64,000 bases of DNA from CAWBYL01 sp963793025 (GTDB taxonomy: Bacteria; Actinomycetota; Acidimicrobiia; Acidimicrobiales; Acidimicrobilacustridaceae), in contig CAWBYL010000001.1 of the NCBI GenBank assembly GCA_963793025.1, positions 434,001 to 498,000 of the forward strand, read 5' to 3'. Under the pieces are notes generated by a model. That model saw only the letters and a list, made by a program, of their open reading frames with translations, had not been told where the DNA came from and did not search any database. This document shows positions 24,134 through 31,302 of the stretch, piece after piece (positions within the stretch are counted from its first letter, which is position 1; each line of letters starts with the position of its first letter). The position numbers and the translations under genes are program-made.

Positions 24134-25294
24134 TCACTCGGCGCCGGGCGTCTCCGGGGGCACCTCGGTACGTTCCACCACCGACGGCGGCGGGGCCTGG
24201 TCCGCCGGCGGAGCCGTGTTGCCGGCCGCCAGGTCGACGTACTGCCCGATGCGGGCCAGCACGGCCCAGGAGAGGCGGTTGCCGCCGACGGTCGAGAGGT
24301 GCACACCGTCCTTCTGGCGCAGCCCCCGGGAGACGCCGTCGGCATTGGGGGCGTCGGACACGTACTGCATGTTGGCGTCGGCGAAGAACGGCCAGCTGTC
24401 GAAGTACTGGATCCACGGCCGCGACCGGGCCTCGCTCCAGAAGATGTAGTTGAGCTGGTCCATCTCGTGGACGCCGGAGCCGGGACGCATGACCGGCGGG
24501 CCGACCCAGATCACCAGCCGATGGTTCTCGGGGTCCTCCAGCAGGTCCATGGTGGCGGCGACCCGTCGGCGGTACTCGTCGAGCCACTCCGGCGAACCCC
24601 GGCTGTACACCGTGCCGTCGGTGCCCTCCATGCCCTGACCGTCGTTGGCCCCGAACATGATGACCATGACCTGCGGGTCACTGGGGAGGACATCGTTGAC
24701 CAGGTGCTCGGGCCAGTTGAAGTAGTCGGGGCGGGCCAGGCCGGTGGAGACCCGGTAGTCGAGGGTGGGCGTCATGACGCCGGTCGAGGCCACCACCTGT
24801 TGCATCGACGTGCCGAACGTCTCGGTGATCGAGTCGCCCCCCACCCAGAACCGCAGTGGGGACTGGGGCGTGGGGGCGGGGATCTCGGGCAGGACGGGGG
24901 CCGGGACCGTGGTCTCGGTCGGCTGGCCGTCGCTCTGGCCGTCGGCGATCTCGGCTTCCTTCTGGGCCAGCAGGTCACCGACGTCGATGTCGGTGCCCTG
25001 GTTCTTGCCCAGAGCGTCGTCGACGCCACGCCGCAGTGAGGTGATGTGCAACGTGTCGCTGATGTCGGCGACCCGGTGGGCGACCTCGTTGCGCCAGCCG
25101 TCGCCCTTGGCCTGGCTCTTGCGCAGGGTGGCATCGGCGTTCAGGAAGGCCGCCGTCCCGAGCCCGAGAACCATGACGATGAGGATCAACCCGGCGGGCA
25201 TGGTGCCCGGCTCCTTGCCGACGAAAGGCCGGAACAGGCTCCTCCACGAGAAGGGAGATCGCTGGCCGGAACGGCCCGGGCGCGGCGAGGTCAT
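24134..25294 (-). CDS. Membrane-anchored SGNH/GDSL hydrolase (DUF459-like)
   Basis: 386 aa. A cytoplasmic basic N-terminus is followed by one membrane helix (PAGLILIVMVLGLGTAAFLN, about 33-52) and a Pro/Thr-rich linker (near 125-145). The SGNH domain has Block I GGDSITETFGTS (catalytic Ser), Block III GANDGQGM and Block V DGVHLS (Asp and His). It is exported and probably transfers or removes acyl groups on a surface polymer. It sits 48 nt downstream of an MBOAT gene; MBOAT-SGNH pairs act in alginate, peptidoglycan and polysaccharide O-acetylation (family knowledge). The C-terminal 30 residues are Pro-rich. Confidence 0.88.
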   Translation of the reverse strand: MTSPRPGRSGQRSPFSWRSLFRPFVGKEPGTMPAGLILIVMVLGLGTAAFLNADATLRKSQAKGDGWRNEVAHRVADISDTLHITSLRRGVDDALGKNQGTDIDVGDLLAQKEAEIADGQSDGQPTETTVPAPVLPEIPAPTPQSPLRFWVGGDSITETFGTSMQQVVASTGVMTPTLDYRVSTGLARPDYFNWPEHLVNDVLPSDPQVMVIMFGANDGQGMEGTDGTVYSRGSPEWLDEYRRRVAATMDLLEDPENHRLVIWVGPPVMRPGSGVHEMDQLNYIFWSEARSRPWIQYFDSWPFFADANMQYVSDAPNADGVSRGLRQKDGVHLSTVGGNRLSWAVLARIGQYVDLAAGNTAPPADQAPPPSVVERTEVPPETPGAE

Positions 25295-25301
25295 CGGGGC
25301 G

Positions 25302-25307
25302 ACAGTA
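25302..25307 (-). promoter_or_regulatory. Leaderless -10 element (TACTGT)
   Basis: On the minus strand TACTGT ends 7 nt before ATG 25294. The SGNH gene may therefore have its own promoter in the 48-nt gap after the MBOAT gene. Confidence 0.45.
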
Positions 25308-25342
25308 CCTGGGAAGGGAGGGGCATTGGCGTCACGGTCTCA

Positions 25343-26776
25343 TCAGAACTGGAAGTAGATGAACGGGGCGATGCCCTCGGGTCCGAGGGCATCGATGAGC
25401 ACCAGACCGACGGCGAGGGCTCCGATCTGGAGGATGGGAGCGAGGCGACCGAAGAGCACCTCGGCCTTCTCCGGGATGCGGGTCGGGACGAACTGGGAGG
25501 CCACGCTCCCGATCACCACGACCAGCAGGAGCAGGCTCACCTTGGACCCCCCGAAGCCGGCGAAGAGCTGGCCCAGGATCTCGAAGGCGGCGTCCACCGA
25601 CTGGGCCCGGAAGAACACCCAGGCGAGGCAGACCACGTTGAACGTCAGGAACCACTGCAGCGCCTTGACCATCAGCGGCGGGAGGCCGAGCTCATGGCCC
25701 CGCCACCTCTCCTTCACCACCCGCTCGCCGACCAGGTAGGCACCGTGGATGGAACCCCAGACCACGAAGGTCCAGTTGGCGCCATGCCACAGACCACCGA
25801 GCAACATGACGAGGAACAGGTTCCGGTAGGTGAACATCTTCGAGCCGCGGTTGCCGCCGAGCGGGATGTACAGGTAGTCCCGCAGCCACCGGGAGAGCGT
25901 CATGTGCCAGCGCCGCCAGAAGTCCTGGAGGGACAAGGAGCGGTAGGGGGCGTCGAAGTTCAACGGGAAGTGGAAGCCGAGGAGCAGGGCCACGCCGATG
26001 GCGATGTCGGTGTACCCGCTGAAGTCGGCGTAGATCTGGATGGCGTAGGCGTAGATGGCCCAGAGCACCTCCCACCCCGAGAAGGCCCCCGGGAGGGCGA
26101 AGACCGGATCCACGATCTGGCTGGCCAGGAAGCTCGAGATCACGACCTTCTTGAACATCCCACGGAAGATGAGCATGAAGGCTTCCGAGGACCGGATCTT
26201 GCGAGGGTCGAGGTACTCGTCGAGCTGCGGGGCCAGCTCGTCGGCGCGGACGATGGGCCCGGCCACCACCTGGGGGAAGAACGACAGGTACACCGCGAAG
26301 TCGAGCAGCTTCATGGGCTCGCGCCACTCGCCCCGTCCGCAGTCCATGACGTAGCTGAGGGCCTGGAAGGTCAGGAACGAGATGCCCACCGGGAGGATGA
26401 TGTTGAGCACCGGCGGGCTGACGTCGAGGCCCAGGGACCGCAGCCGGTCCGTGACCGAGGTCAGGAAGAAGTCGGTGTACTTGTAGTAGCCGAGAAGGGC
26501 GAGGTTGCCGGCCACGCCGAAGCGGACGAGCCACTTGCTCAGCGAGGTCTTCCGGCCCTCGGGGCCGAGGGCCAGCGAGACGTAGCGACCGAGGATCCCG
26601 TTGAACAGGATCAACGCCGCCATCAAGAAGAAGTACCAGGTCTCCGTGTAGGCGTAGAAGTAGAAGCTGGCGGCCAGGATGAAGATCTTCCAGGCCAACA
26701 ACCGGGGCCTCAGCAGCCAGCTGCCCGTGAACACCACCAGGAAGAAGACAGCGAAGTCGATGGTGGGAAACAGCAT
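25343..26776 (-). CDS. MBOAT family membrane-bound O-acyltransferase (AlgI/PatA-like)
   Basis: 477 aa, polytopic: at least ten hydrophobic stretches from FPTIDFAVFFLVVFTGSWLL to the C-terminus. The family core is present: LGYYKYTDFF, PVGISFLTFQALSYVMD, FFPQVVAGPIVRADEL, YADFSGYTDIAIGVALLLGF, FWRRWHMTLSRWLRDYLYIP and the catalytic His in GLWHGANWTFVVWG. It moves acetyl or another acyl from a cytoplasmic donor across the membrane for O-acylation of a surface glycan, with the adjacent SGNH protein as likely partner. Length and topology are normal for AlgI. A TAGCGT -10-like box lies on the minus strand about 65 nt upstream of the ATG. Confidence 0.94.
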   Translation of the reverse strand: MLFPTIDFAVFFLVVFTGSWLLRPRLLAWKIFILAASFYFYAYTETWYFFLMAALILFNGILGRYVSLALGPEGRKTSLSKWLVRFGVAGNLALLGYYKYTDFFLTSVTDRLRSLGLDVSPPVLNIILPVGISFLTFQALSYVMDCGRGEWREPMKLLDFAVYLSFFPQVVAGPIVRADELAPQLDEYLDPRKIRSSEAFMLIFRGMFKKVVISSFLASQIVDPVFALPGAFSGWEVLWAIYAYAIQIYADFSGYTDIAIGVALLLGFHFPLNFDAPYRSLSLQDFWRRWHMTLSRWLRDYLYIPLGGNRGSKMFTYRNLFLVMLLGGLWHGANWTFVVWGSIHGAYLVGERVVKERWRGHELGLPPLMVKALQWFLTFNVVCLAWVFFRAQSVDAAFEILGQLFAGFGGSKVSLLLLVVVIGSVASQFVPTRIPEKAEVLFGRLAPILQIGALAVGLVLIDALGPEGIAPFIYFQF

Positions 26777-26920
26777 GGTCGACGGCGCTTCCAGCAGGGT
26801 TGAGGTGGTTCGATCCCCCCGATCGGCGATCGACGGAGCGACGCTACCGCAGCACCGCTCGCAGGTGAGGAACCCGCCAGCGGTCGCTCGCCACCCCGAC
26901 GCGAGGGGGGCCGGACGGGA

Positions 26921-28621
26921 TCAGCCAGCGAGCCCGAGGGCGATCGAGACCGCCCGGTGCACCCCGGACAACGCCTCGTCGGCGCGCGCCCGGGCCTCGT
27001 CGACCGAGGCGTCGCCGGCCACCGGCTCCACCACCTCGGCGTAGACCTTCAGCTTCGGTTCGGTGCCGCTCGGCCGCACCGCCACCCAGGCACCGGCGTC
27101 GAGCTCGAGGACGACGACGTCGGCCACCGGCGTCGGCGGCGTGGCTCCGAGATGGTCGATCACCGCCCGCACCCGGCGCCCGGCGAGCTCCTCGGGGGGA
27201 TCGGCCCGGAGCGCGACCATGGCGTCGCCCCGACGACGACCGCCGTCGAGCCCGTCGAACCGCACCGAGCGGCTCCGGGCCCGGTACAGGCCGTGGCGAC
27301 GGGCGAGATCGTCGAGACGGTCGTCGAGGGTCTGTCCGCCGAGCTTCAGGCGGGCCACCAGATCGGCCATCACCAGAGCGGCGGCGATCCCGTCCTTGTC
27401 CCGCACGGCGTCGCCCAGGGCGAAGCCGAGAGCCTCCTCGTAGCCCAACACGAACCGGAGCTCGGGGCGGTCCCGGGCGGCCGCCATCACGTGCTTGAAG
27501 CCGGTGAGGGTGGCGGCCGAGGTGACGCCGTGAGCCCGGGCCACGGCGTCGAGGAGACGGGACGAGACGATGGTGCGCACGACCAGGCGATCCTCGCCTT
27601 CCCCCTGCCCGAGGAGGTGATCGGCCAGCAGCACGCCGATCTCGTCCCCACTGAGCTTCTCCCAGGACCCGCGTCGGACGACGATGACCCCGAGGCGGTC
27701 GGCATCGGGGTCGTTGGCCAGTCCGACGTCAGCCCCTGCCTGTCGGGCCCGCTCCTCCAGCAGGTCGAGGGCGCCCGGCTCCTCGGGGTTCGGGAACGCC
27801 ACCGTCGGGAAGTCGCCGTCGGGCTCCCCTTGGGCCGCCACCGTGGCCGGGATCGGGAAGCCGGCCTCGTGGAAGGCGCGGAGCAGCAGGCCCTGGCCCA
27901 CGCCGTGCATGGCCGTGTAGGCCACGACGACCTGGCGCGGGCCGGCGGGCAGACGTCCGGTGACCGCGTCCAGGTAGGCGTCGACCAGCGCCGCGGTCGT
28001 CCCCCGGTCGGGGGCGATCTCGGCCACGGGCGGAACGGAGTGGTGGTCGCCGTCGGCCAGCCGGGCGAGCAACGGGGCGAGGACCGCCGCCACCCGCTGC
28101 TCGACTGGTGGACCGATCTGGATGCCGTCGGCCAGGTACACCTTGTACCCGTTGTCGCCCGCCGGGTTGTGCGACGCGGTGATGACCACGCCGGCCGCCG
28201 CGTCCAGGTGCCGCACGGCGAAGGCGACGAGCGGTGTGGGGAGCGGTCCCTCCAACAGGACGGGGCGGGCCCCTCCCGCCGCCAGGGAGCCGGCGGCCTC
28301 GGAGGCCAGACCGGCCGAGCGATGGCGGCCGTCGTGGCCGACGACGACCGTCGCCCCGACCGGGAGCTCGGTGTGCAGCGCGGTCGATGCCGCCCGCACC
28401 ACGACCGCGTTCATGCACGAGGGGCCGGGACCCATCGGGGCCCGTAGCCCGGCGGTGCCGAAGGTGACCCCGTCGCCGAAGCACCGGGCCAGCCCCTCGG
28501 TGTCGCCGTCCACCGCCCGGGCCACCAGCTCGTCGAGCTCGGCCCGGGTCGAGGGGTCGGGATCGAGGCGACGCCATCGGTCGGCCCGGCTCAGCAGCTC
28601 GTCGAGGGGTGGAGGGGGCAC
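26921..28621 (-). CDS. Phosphoglucomutase/phosphomannomutase (alpha-D-phosphohexomutase)
   Basis: 566 aa. Domain 1 has FGTAGLRAPMGPG near 53-65 and the phospho-Ser loop VITASHNPAGDNGYKVY (Ser150). The metal-binding loop is NDPDADRLGV, the sugar-binding loop is GYEEALGFALGD, and the C-terminal phosphate-binding loop is RPSGTEPKLKVY. The long form with ASHNPAGDNGYKVY and EEALG resembles PgcA/Pgm2-type mutases, which interconvert glucose-1-P and glucose-6-P or act on pentose phosphates. This could feed the glucan genes of the window. The GTG 28621 start follows a G-rich stretch; the frame stays open to 29218, but that part lies antisense to another gene. Confidence 0.9.
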   Translation of the reverse strand: MPPPPLDELLSRADRWRRLDPDPSTRAELDELVARAVDGDTEGLARCFGDGVTFGTAGLRAPMGPGPSCMNAVVVRAASTALHTELPVGATVVVGHDGRHRSAGLASEAAGSLAAGGARPVLLEGPLPTPLVAFAVRHLDAAAGVVITASHNPAGDNGYKVYLADGIQIGPPVEQRVAAVLAPLLARLADGDHHSVPPVAEIAPDRGTTAALVDAYLDAVTGRLPAGPRQVVVAYTAMHGVGQGLLLRAFHEAGFPIPATVAAQGEPDGDFPTVAFPNPEEPGALDLLEERARQAGADVGLANDPDADRLGVIVVRRGSWEKLSGDEIGVLLADHLLGQGEGEDRLVVRTIVSSRLLDAVARAHGVTSAATLTGFKHVMAAARDRPELRFVLGYEEALGFALGDAVRDKDGIAAALVMADLVARLKLGGQTLDDRLDDLARRHGLYRARSRSVRFDGLDGGRRRGDAMVALRADPPEELAGRRVRAVIDHLGATPPTPVADVVVLELDAGAWVAVRPSGTEPKLKVYAEVVEPVAGDASVDEARARADEALSGVHRAVSIALGLAG

Positions 28622-28696
28622 GACCCCCAAGTGTGCCCGTGAGCCGGGGGCCCGACGCGCACCGGGGTCTCCGGCAAGGGCGGCGCGAGCTACCAG

Positions 28697-28702
28697 TAGG
28701 GT
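28697..28702 (+). promoter_or_regulatory. Leaderless -10 element (TAGGGT)
   Basis: TAGGGT ends exactly 6 nt before GTG 28709, with no Shine-Dalgarno in between. Confidence 0.55.
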
Positions 28703-28708
28703 CGCCCC

Positions 28709-29311
28709 GTGCTGGATCACGTGTTCACCGATGCCATCGGCGCCCTGCGCGACGCGTTCGAGGGCGCGATGTTGGAGCGCCAGGCGTTCGAGGAGCGCTT
28801 CCACGTGGACGTTCTGCTCGGCGACATGACCTGGGAGACGAGCTACGGGCTCCCCGGCGAGGGCCTCCCCCCGCGTGTCCAGTCCGACATCACCCTCGAG
28901 TGGCCCACCTGGGCCCAGACCGCGTACCGCTCCTGGTACATCGGTGAACCCCTCGACGAGCCGCCGCGCATCGACATCGAGATCGTCCTGCGAGTGCAGC
29001 GGCTGGCCTCGGCTCCCGATCCGGGCGCTCTGCTCGAGGTCCTCCCCGAGATGAGCCCCAACATCGGGCACGACCGCCTGGAGCGGTCCGGGCCCACGGT
29101 CGAGACGGCCTACCCCGGCGACCTCAGCGAACCGGAGTACGCCATCGAGGTGTCCTACGAGGGCACCTACGAGGTCGACGAGGCGACCCTGGCCGACGGC
29201 GGGCAGCTCGACGACCACCTGAGCGCCATGGGCGGTTGGATCTCCTCGGTGCTGGTCCGCGTCGGCGACCTCAAGTGGGACTTCCTACCCCCCCTCGAAT
29301 CCGACGACTGA
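28709..29311 (+). CDS. Conserved-looking protein of unknown function
   Basis: 200 aa, acidic, no signal or membrane segment. An N-terminal helix (TDAIGALRDAFEGAMLERQAF) precedes alternating strands such as VDVLLGDMTWETSYGLP, SDITLEWPTWAQTAYR and RIDIEIVLRVQRLA. The end reads WISSVLVRVGDLKWDFLP. It is rich in Trp and Tyr with no Cys. I recognise no family. The clean leaderless promoter, the absence of stops and the sensible composition support a real gene. It is divergent from the phosphohexomutase gene (87-nt gap) and convergent with the dienoyl-CoA isomerase gene. Confidence 0.72.
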   Translation: MLDHVFTDAIGALRDAFEGAMLERQAFEERFHVDVLLGDMTWETSYGLPGEGLPPRVQSDITLEWPTWAQTAYRSWYIGEPLDEPPRIDIEIVLRVQRLASAPDPGALLEVLPEMSPNIGHDRLERSGPTVETAYPGDLSEPEYAIEVSYEGTYEVDEATLADGGQLDDHLSAMGGWISSVLVRVGDLKWDFLPPLESDD

Positions 29312-29332
29312 CCCCCCCACCCCATCCGGGCT

Positions 29333-29365
29333 CGCTCCCAACCCGCTCCCAACCCGCTCCCAAAC
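29333..29365 (+). repeat. Three tandem 11-bp repeats (CGCTCCCAACC)
   Basis: Two exact copies and one with a single change (ending AAAC) lie end to end in the gap between convergent genes. The 11-bp period is about one helical turn. It runs directly into the inverted repeat that starts at 29362. Confidence 0.85.
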
Positions 29366-29409
29366 GATGCGCATTTCGCGTGCCAGGGCGCGCGACCAGC
29401 GCATCGTTT
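29362..29409. terminator. Perfect 11-bp inverted repeat between convergent genes (bidirectional terminator or binding site)
   Basis: AAACGATGCGC at 29362-29372 is exactly complementary to GCGCATCGTTT at 29399-29409, with a 26-nt loop. On either strand the distal arm ends in TTT, which fits a bidirectional terminator; a protein-binding site is the alternative. Confidence 0.55.
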
Positions 29410-29423
29410 CGGTAAAGGGGGGC

Positions 29424-30266
29424 TCAGAACTGGTCGGGGGTGTCGAGGAGGTCGGGGAACTCGGGGTCGCGACCCTCGGCCCGGGCGGAGAGCGCCTCGA
29501 GCATGTCGGGGGGCTGGAACATCCCCGTCTGCCACGTGGCGATGTGGTCGAGGGAGTCGGCCACCGTGTGATCGCGGGCGTAGGTGAGCATCTGCTTGGT
29601 GCCCCACATGGCGAGCGGGCTCCGGGCCGCGATCTCCGCCGCGATGGCCAGCACCCCCTCGAGCATCTCCTCCTGGGTGGCGAACACCTCGTTCACCAAC
29701 CCCACCTCGGCCGCCCGTGTCGCCGGCATGCGTCGACCGGTGTAGGCCAGCTCCCGGGCCACCCCGTCGGGGATCAGCTTGGGCAGGCGCTGCAAGGTGC
29801 CCACGTCGGCCGTCATGGCGATGTTGATCTCCTGCACCACGAAGAAGGCGTCGGCGGTGGCGTAGCGCATGTCCGCGGCGCACACCAGGTCGACCGCACC
29901 TCCGATGCAGCCACCCTGGATGGCGGCGAGGACCGGCACCCGGGCCTTCTCCAGGCTGGTGAACGTGTCCTGGAGCATCAGGACGGTCTGGCGCAGCCGG
30001 GCCCTCATTCGCCCCGTCTCGGCCGACGGTCCTCCGATGCCGTCGTCACCGCTCCCGAACACCCCGAGATCCATGCCGGCGCTGAAGTGACGACCGGTCG
30101 AGGAGATGACGATGGCCCGGACGTCGCCTCCGGCGTCGAGCTCGCCCACGATGGCCGGCAGCTCGTTCCAGAACGCCGGCACCATCGTGTTCAGCTCGTC
30201 GGGCCGGTCGAGACGCACGTGGGCGACCTTGTCGGCCACGTCCACGGCGAAGCAGGTCCAGCTCAC
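29424..30266 (-). CDS. Delta(3,5)-delta(2,4)-dienoyl-CoA isomerase-like crotonase
   Basis: 280 aa. Crotonase fold with HVRLDRPDELNTM and the oxyanion-hole motif RHFSAGMDLGVF. Unlike the other two crotonases here, it keeps all three acidic residues of mammalian ECH1: Asp in GGAVDLVCAADMRY, Glu in FFVVQEINIAM and Asp in TADVGTLQRLPKLI. That pattern predicts shifting of 3,5-dienoyl-CoA to 2,4-dienoyl-CoA in oxidation of unsaturated fatty acids. GTG 30266 overlaps the stop of the PfkB kinase (GTGA). The natural partner, a dienoyl-CoA reductase-like SDR, is encoded at 12911-13798. Confidence 0.9.
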   Translation of the reverse strand: MSWTCFAVDVADKVAHVRLDRPDELNTMVPAFWNELPAIVGELDAGGDVRAIVISSTGRHFSAGMDLGVFGSGDDGIGGPSAETGRMRARLRQTVLMLQDTFTSLEKARVPVLAAIQGGCIGGAVDLVCAADMRYATADAFFVVQEINIAMTADVGTLQRLPKLIPDGVARELAYTGRRMPATRAAEVGLVNEVFATQEEMLEGVLAIAAEIAARSPLAMWGTKQMLTYARDHTVADSLDHIATWQTGMFQPPDMLEALSARAEGRDPEFPDLLDTPDQF

Positions 30267-31279
30267 CGCCGGAAGCCGGTGAGCTCGGCCAGCAGCGTCT
30301 GGGGACGGGCGCCGAGGTGGGAGATCACCTCGGCGGCGGCGACGGCGCCGAGACGACCGGCCTCCTCGAGGGACTGGCCCGACGCCCAGCCGGCCAGGAA
30401 GCCGGCGGCGTACAGGTCGCCCGCCCCGGTGGTGTCCACCACGTCGGTGGGCTCGGCCGGGACCTCGAACCGGTCACCGTCCGCGGTGAGGATGATCGAC
30501 CCCTTCTCCGAGCGGGTGAGACAGGCGATGGCGCAGTGGCCCCGCACGAGGCGGGCCGCCTCCTCGAAGTCCTCGACCTGGTAGAGCGAGCAGATCTCGG
30601 TCGAGTTGGCGAAGAGGATGTCGATCTGGTGCTCGACCAGCTCCAGGAACTCGTCGCGGTGGCGATCGACGCAGAACGAGTCGGAGAGGCTGAACGACAC
30701 CGGGGTGCCTGCGGCGTGAGCGGCGTCCATCGCCTTGGTCAGCGCCGCCTTGGCCACCGGCTCGTCCCACAGGTAGCCCTCGCAGTACACGACCCGGGCC
30801 GCAGCCATGAGCTCCGGATCGATGTCGTCGGGCCCGAGCAGGGCGGCGACGCCGAGGTAGGTGTTCATGGTGCGCTGGGCGTCGGGGCTGACGAGGATCA
30901 GGCACCGAGCGGTACCCCTCTCGGCGGCTTCACCGGCAGCGACGGGCGTGTCGAAACCGACACCGACGGCGCGGATGTCGTGGCCGAACACCTGGCCCAG
31001 CTGGTCCCCGGCCACCTTCCCGACGAACGCGCCGGTGGCGCCGAAGGCGGCGATCCCGGCCGCGGTGTTGGCCGCCGAACCACCCGAGACCTCGATGGCG
31101 GGAGGCATGTCGTCGTAGATCGCCAGGGCCGCCTCGGTGTCGATGATCTGCATCGACCCCTTGGCCATCGAGTGGCGTTCGAGGAAGCCGTCGTCGGTGT
31201 GGGCCAGGACGTCCACGATGGCGTTGCCGATGCACACCACGTCGAGGGACCGCCCGCCAGGAGGTCGGAGCACGCTCAC
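30263..31279 (-). CDS. PfkB-family carbohydrate/nucleoside kinase, adenosine kinase-like
   Basis: 338 aa. A ribokinase fold: VCIGNAIVDVLAHTDDGFL at the start, SGGSAANTAAGIAAFGATGAFVGKV (PfkB signature 1, near 65-90), and signature 2 with the catalytic base in DTTGAGDLYAAGFLAGWA. The opening and the YLWDEP and SLSDSFCVDRHRDEF segments resemble bacterial adenosine kinase-type enzymes; fructokinase or another sugar kinase cannot be excluded. The start is GTG 31279 with TAGGGT 7 nt upstream, so it is likely leaderless. It is co-transcribed with the dienoyl-CoA isomerase, with no obvious metabolic link. Confidence 0.87.
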   Translation of the reverse strand: MSVLRPPGGRSLDVVCIGNAIVDVLAHTDDGFLERHSMAKGSMQIIDTEAALAIYDDMPPAIEVSGGSAANTAAGIAAFGATGAFVGKVAGDQLGQVFGHDIRAVGVGFDTPVAAGEAAERGTARCLILVSPDAQRTMNTYLGVAALLGPDDIDPELMAAARVVYCEGYLWDEPVAKAALTKAMDAAHAAGTPVSFSLSDSFCVDRHRDEFLELVEHQIDILFANSTEICSLYQVEDFEEAARLVRGHCAIACLTRSEKGSIILTADGDRFEVPAEPTDVVDTTGAGDLYAAGFLAGWASGQSLEEAGRLGAVAAAEVISHLGARPQTLLAELTGFRR

Positions 31280-31286
31280 CGGCGCG

Positions 31287-31292
31287 ACCCTA
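31287..31292 (-). promoter_or_regulatory. Leaderless -10 element (TAGGGT) for the PfkB kinase
   Basis: On the minus strand TAGGGT ends 7 nt before GTG 31279. It overlaps the plus-strand -10 box (31291-31296) by two bases. Confidence 0.55.
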
Positions 31293-31296
31293 CGCT
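31291..31296 (+). promoter_or_regulatory. Leaderless -10 element (TACGCT) for aminopeptidase N
   Basis: TACGCT ends 6 nt before GTG 31303. The whole divergent intergenic region is only 23 bp, so both genes must be transcribed with essentially no leader. Confidence 0.55.
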
Positions 31297-31302
31297 GACA
31301 CG

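Noticed and set aside
28622..29218. N-terminal extension of the phosphohexomutase frame
   Set aside because: It is antisense to a separate gene with its own leaderless promoter, and homology begins only near 28621.
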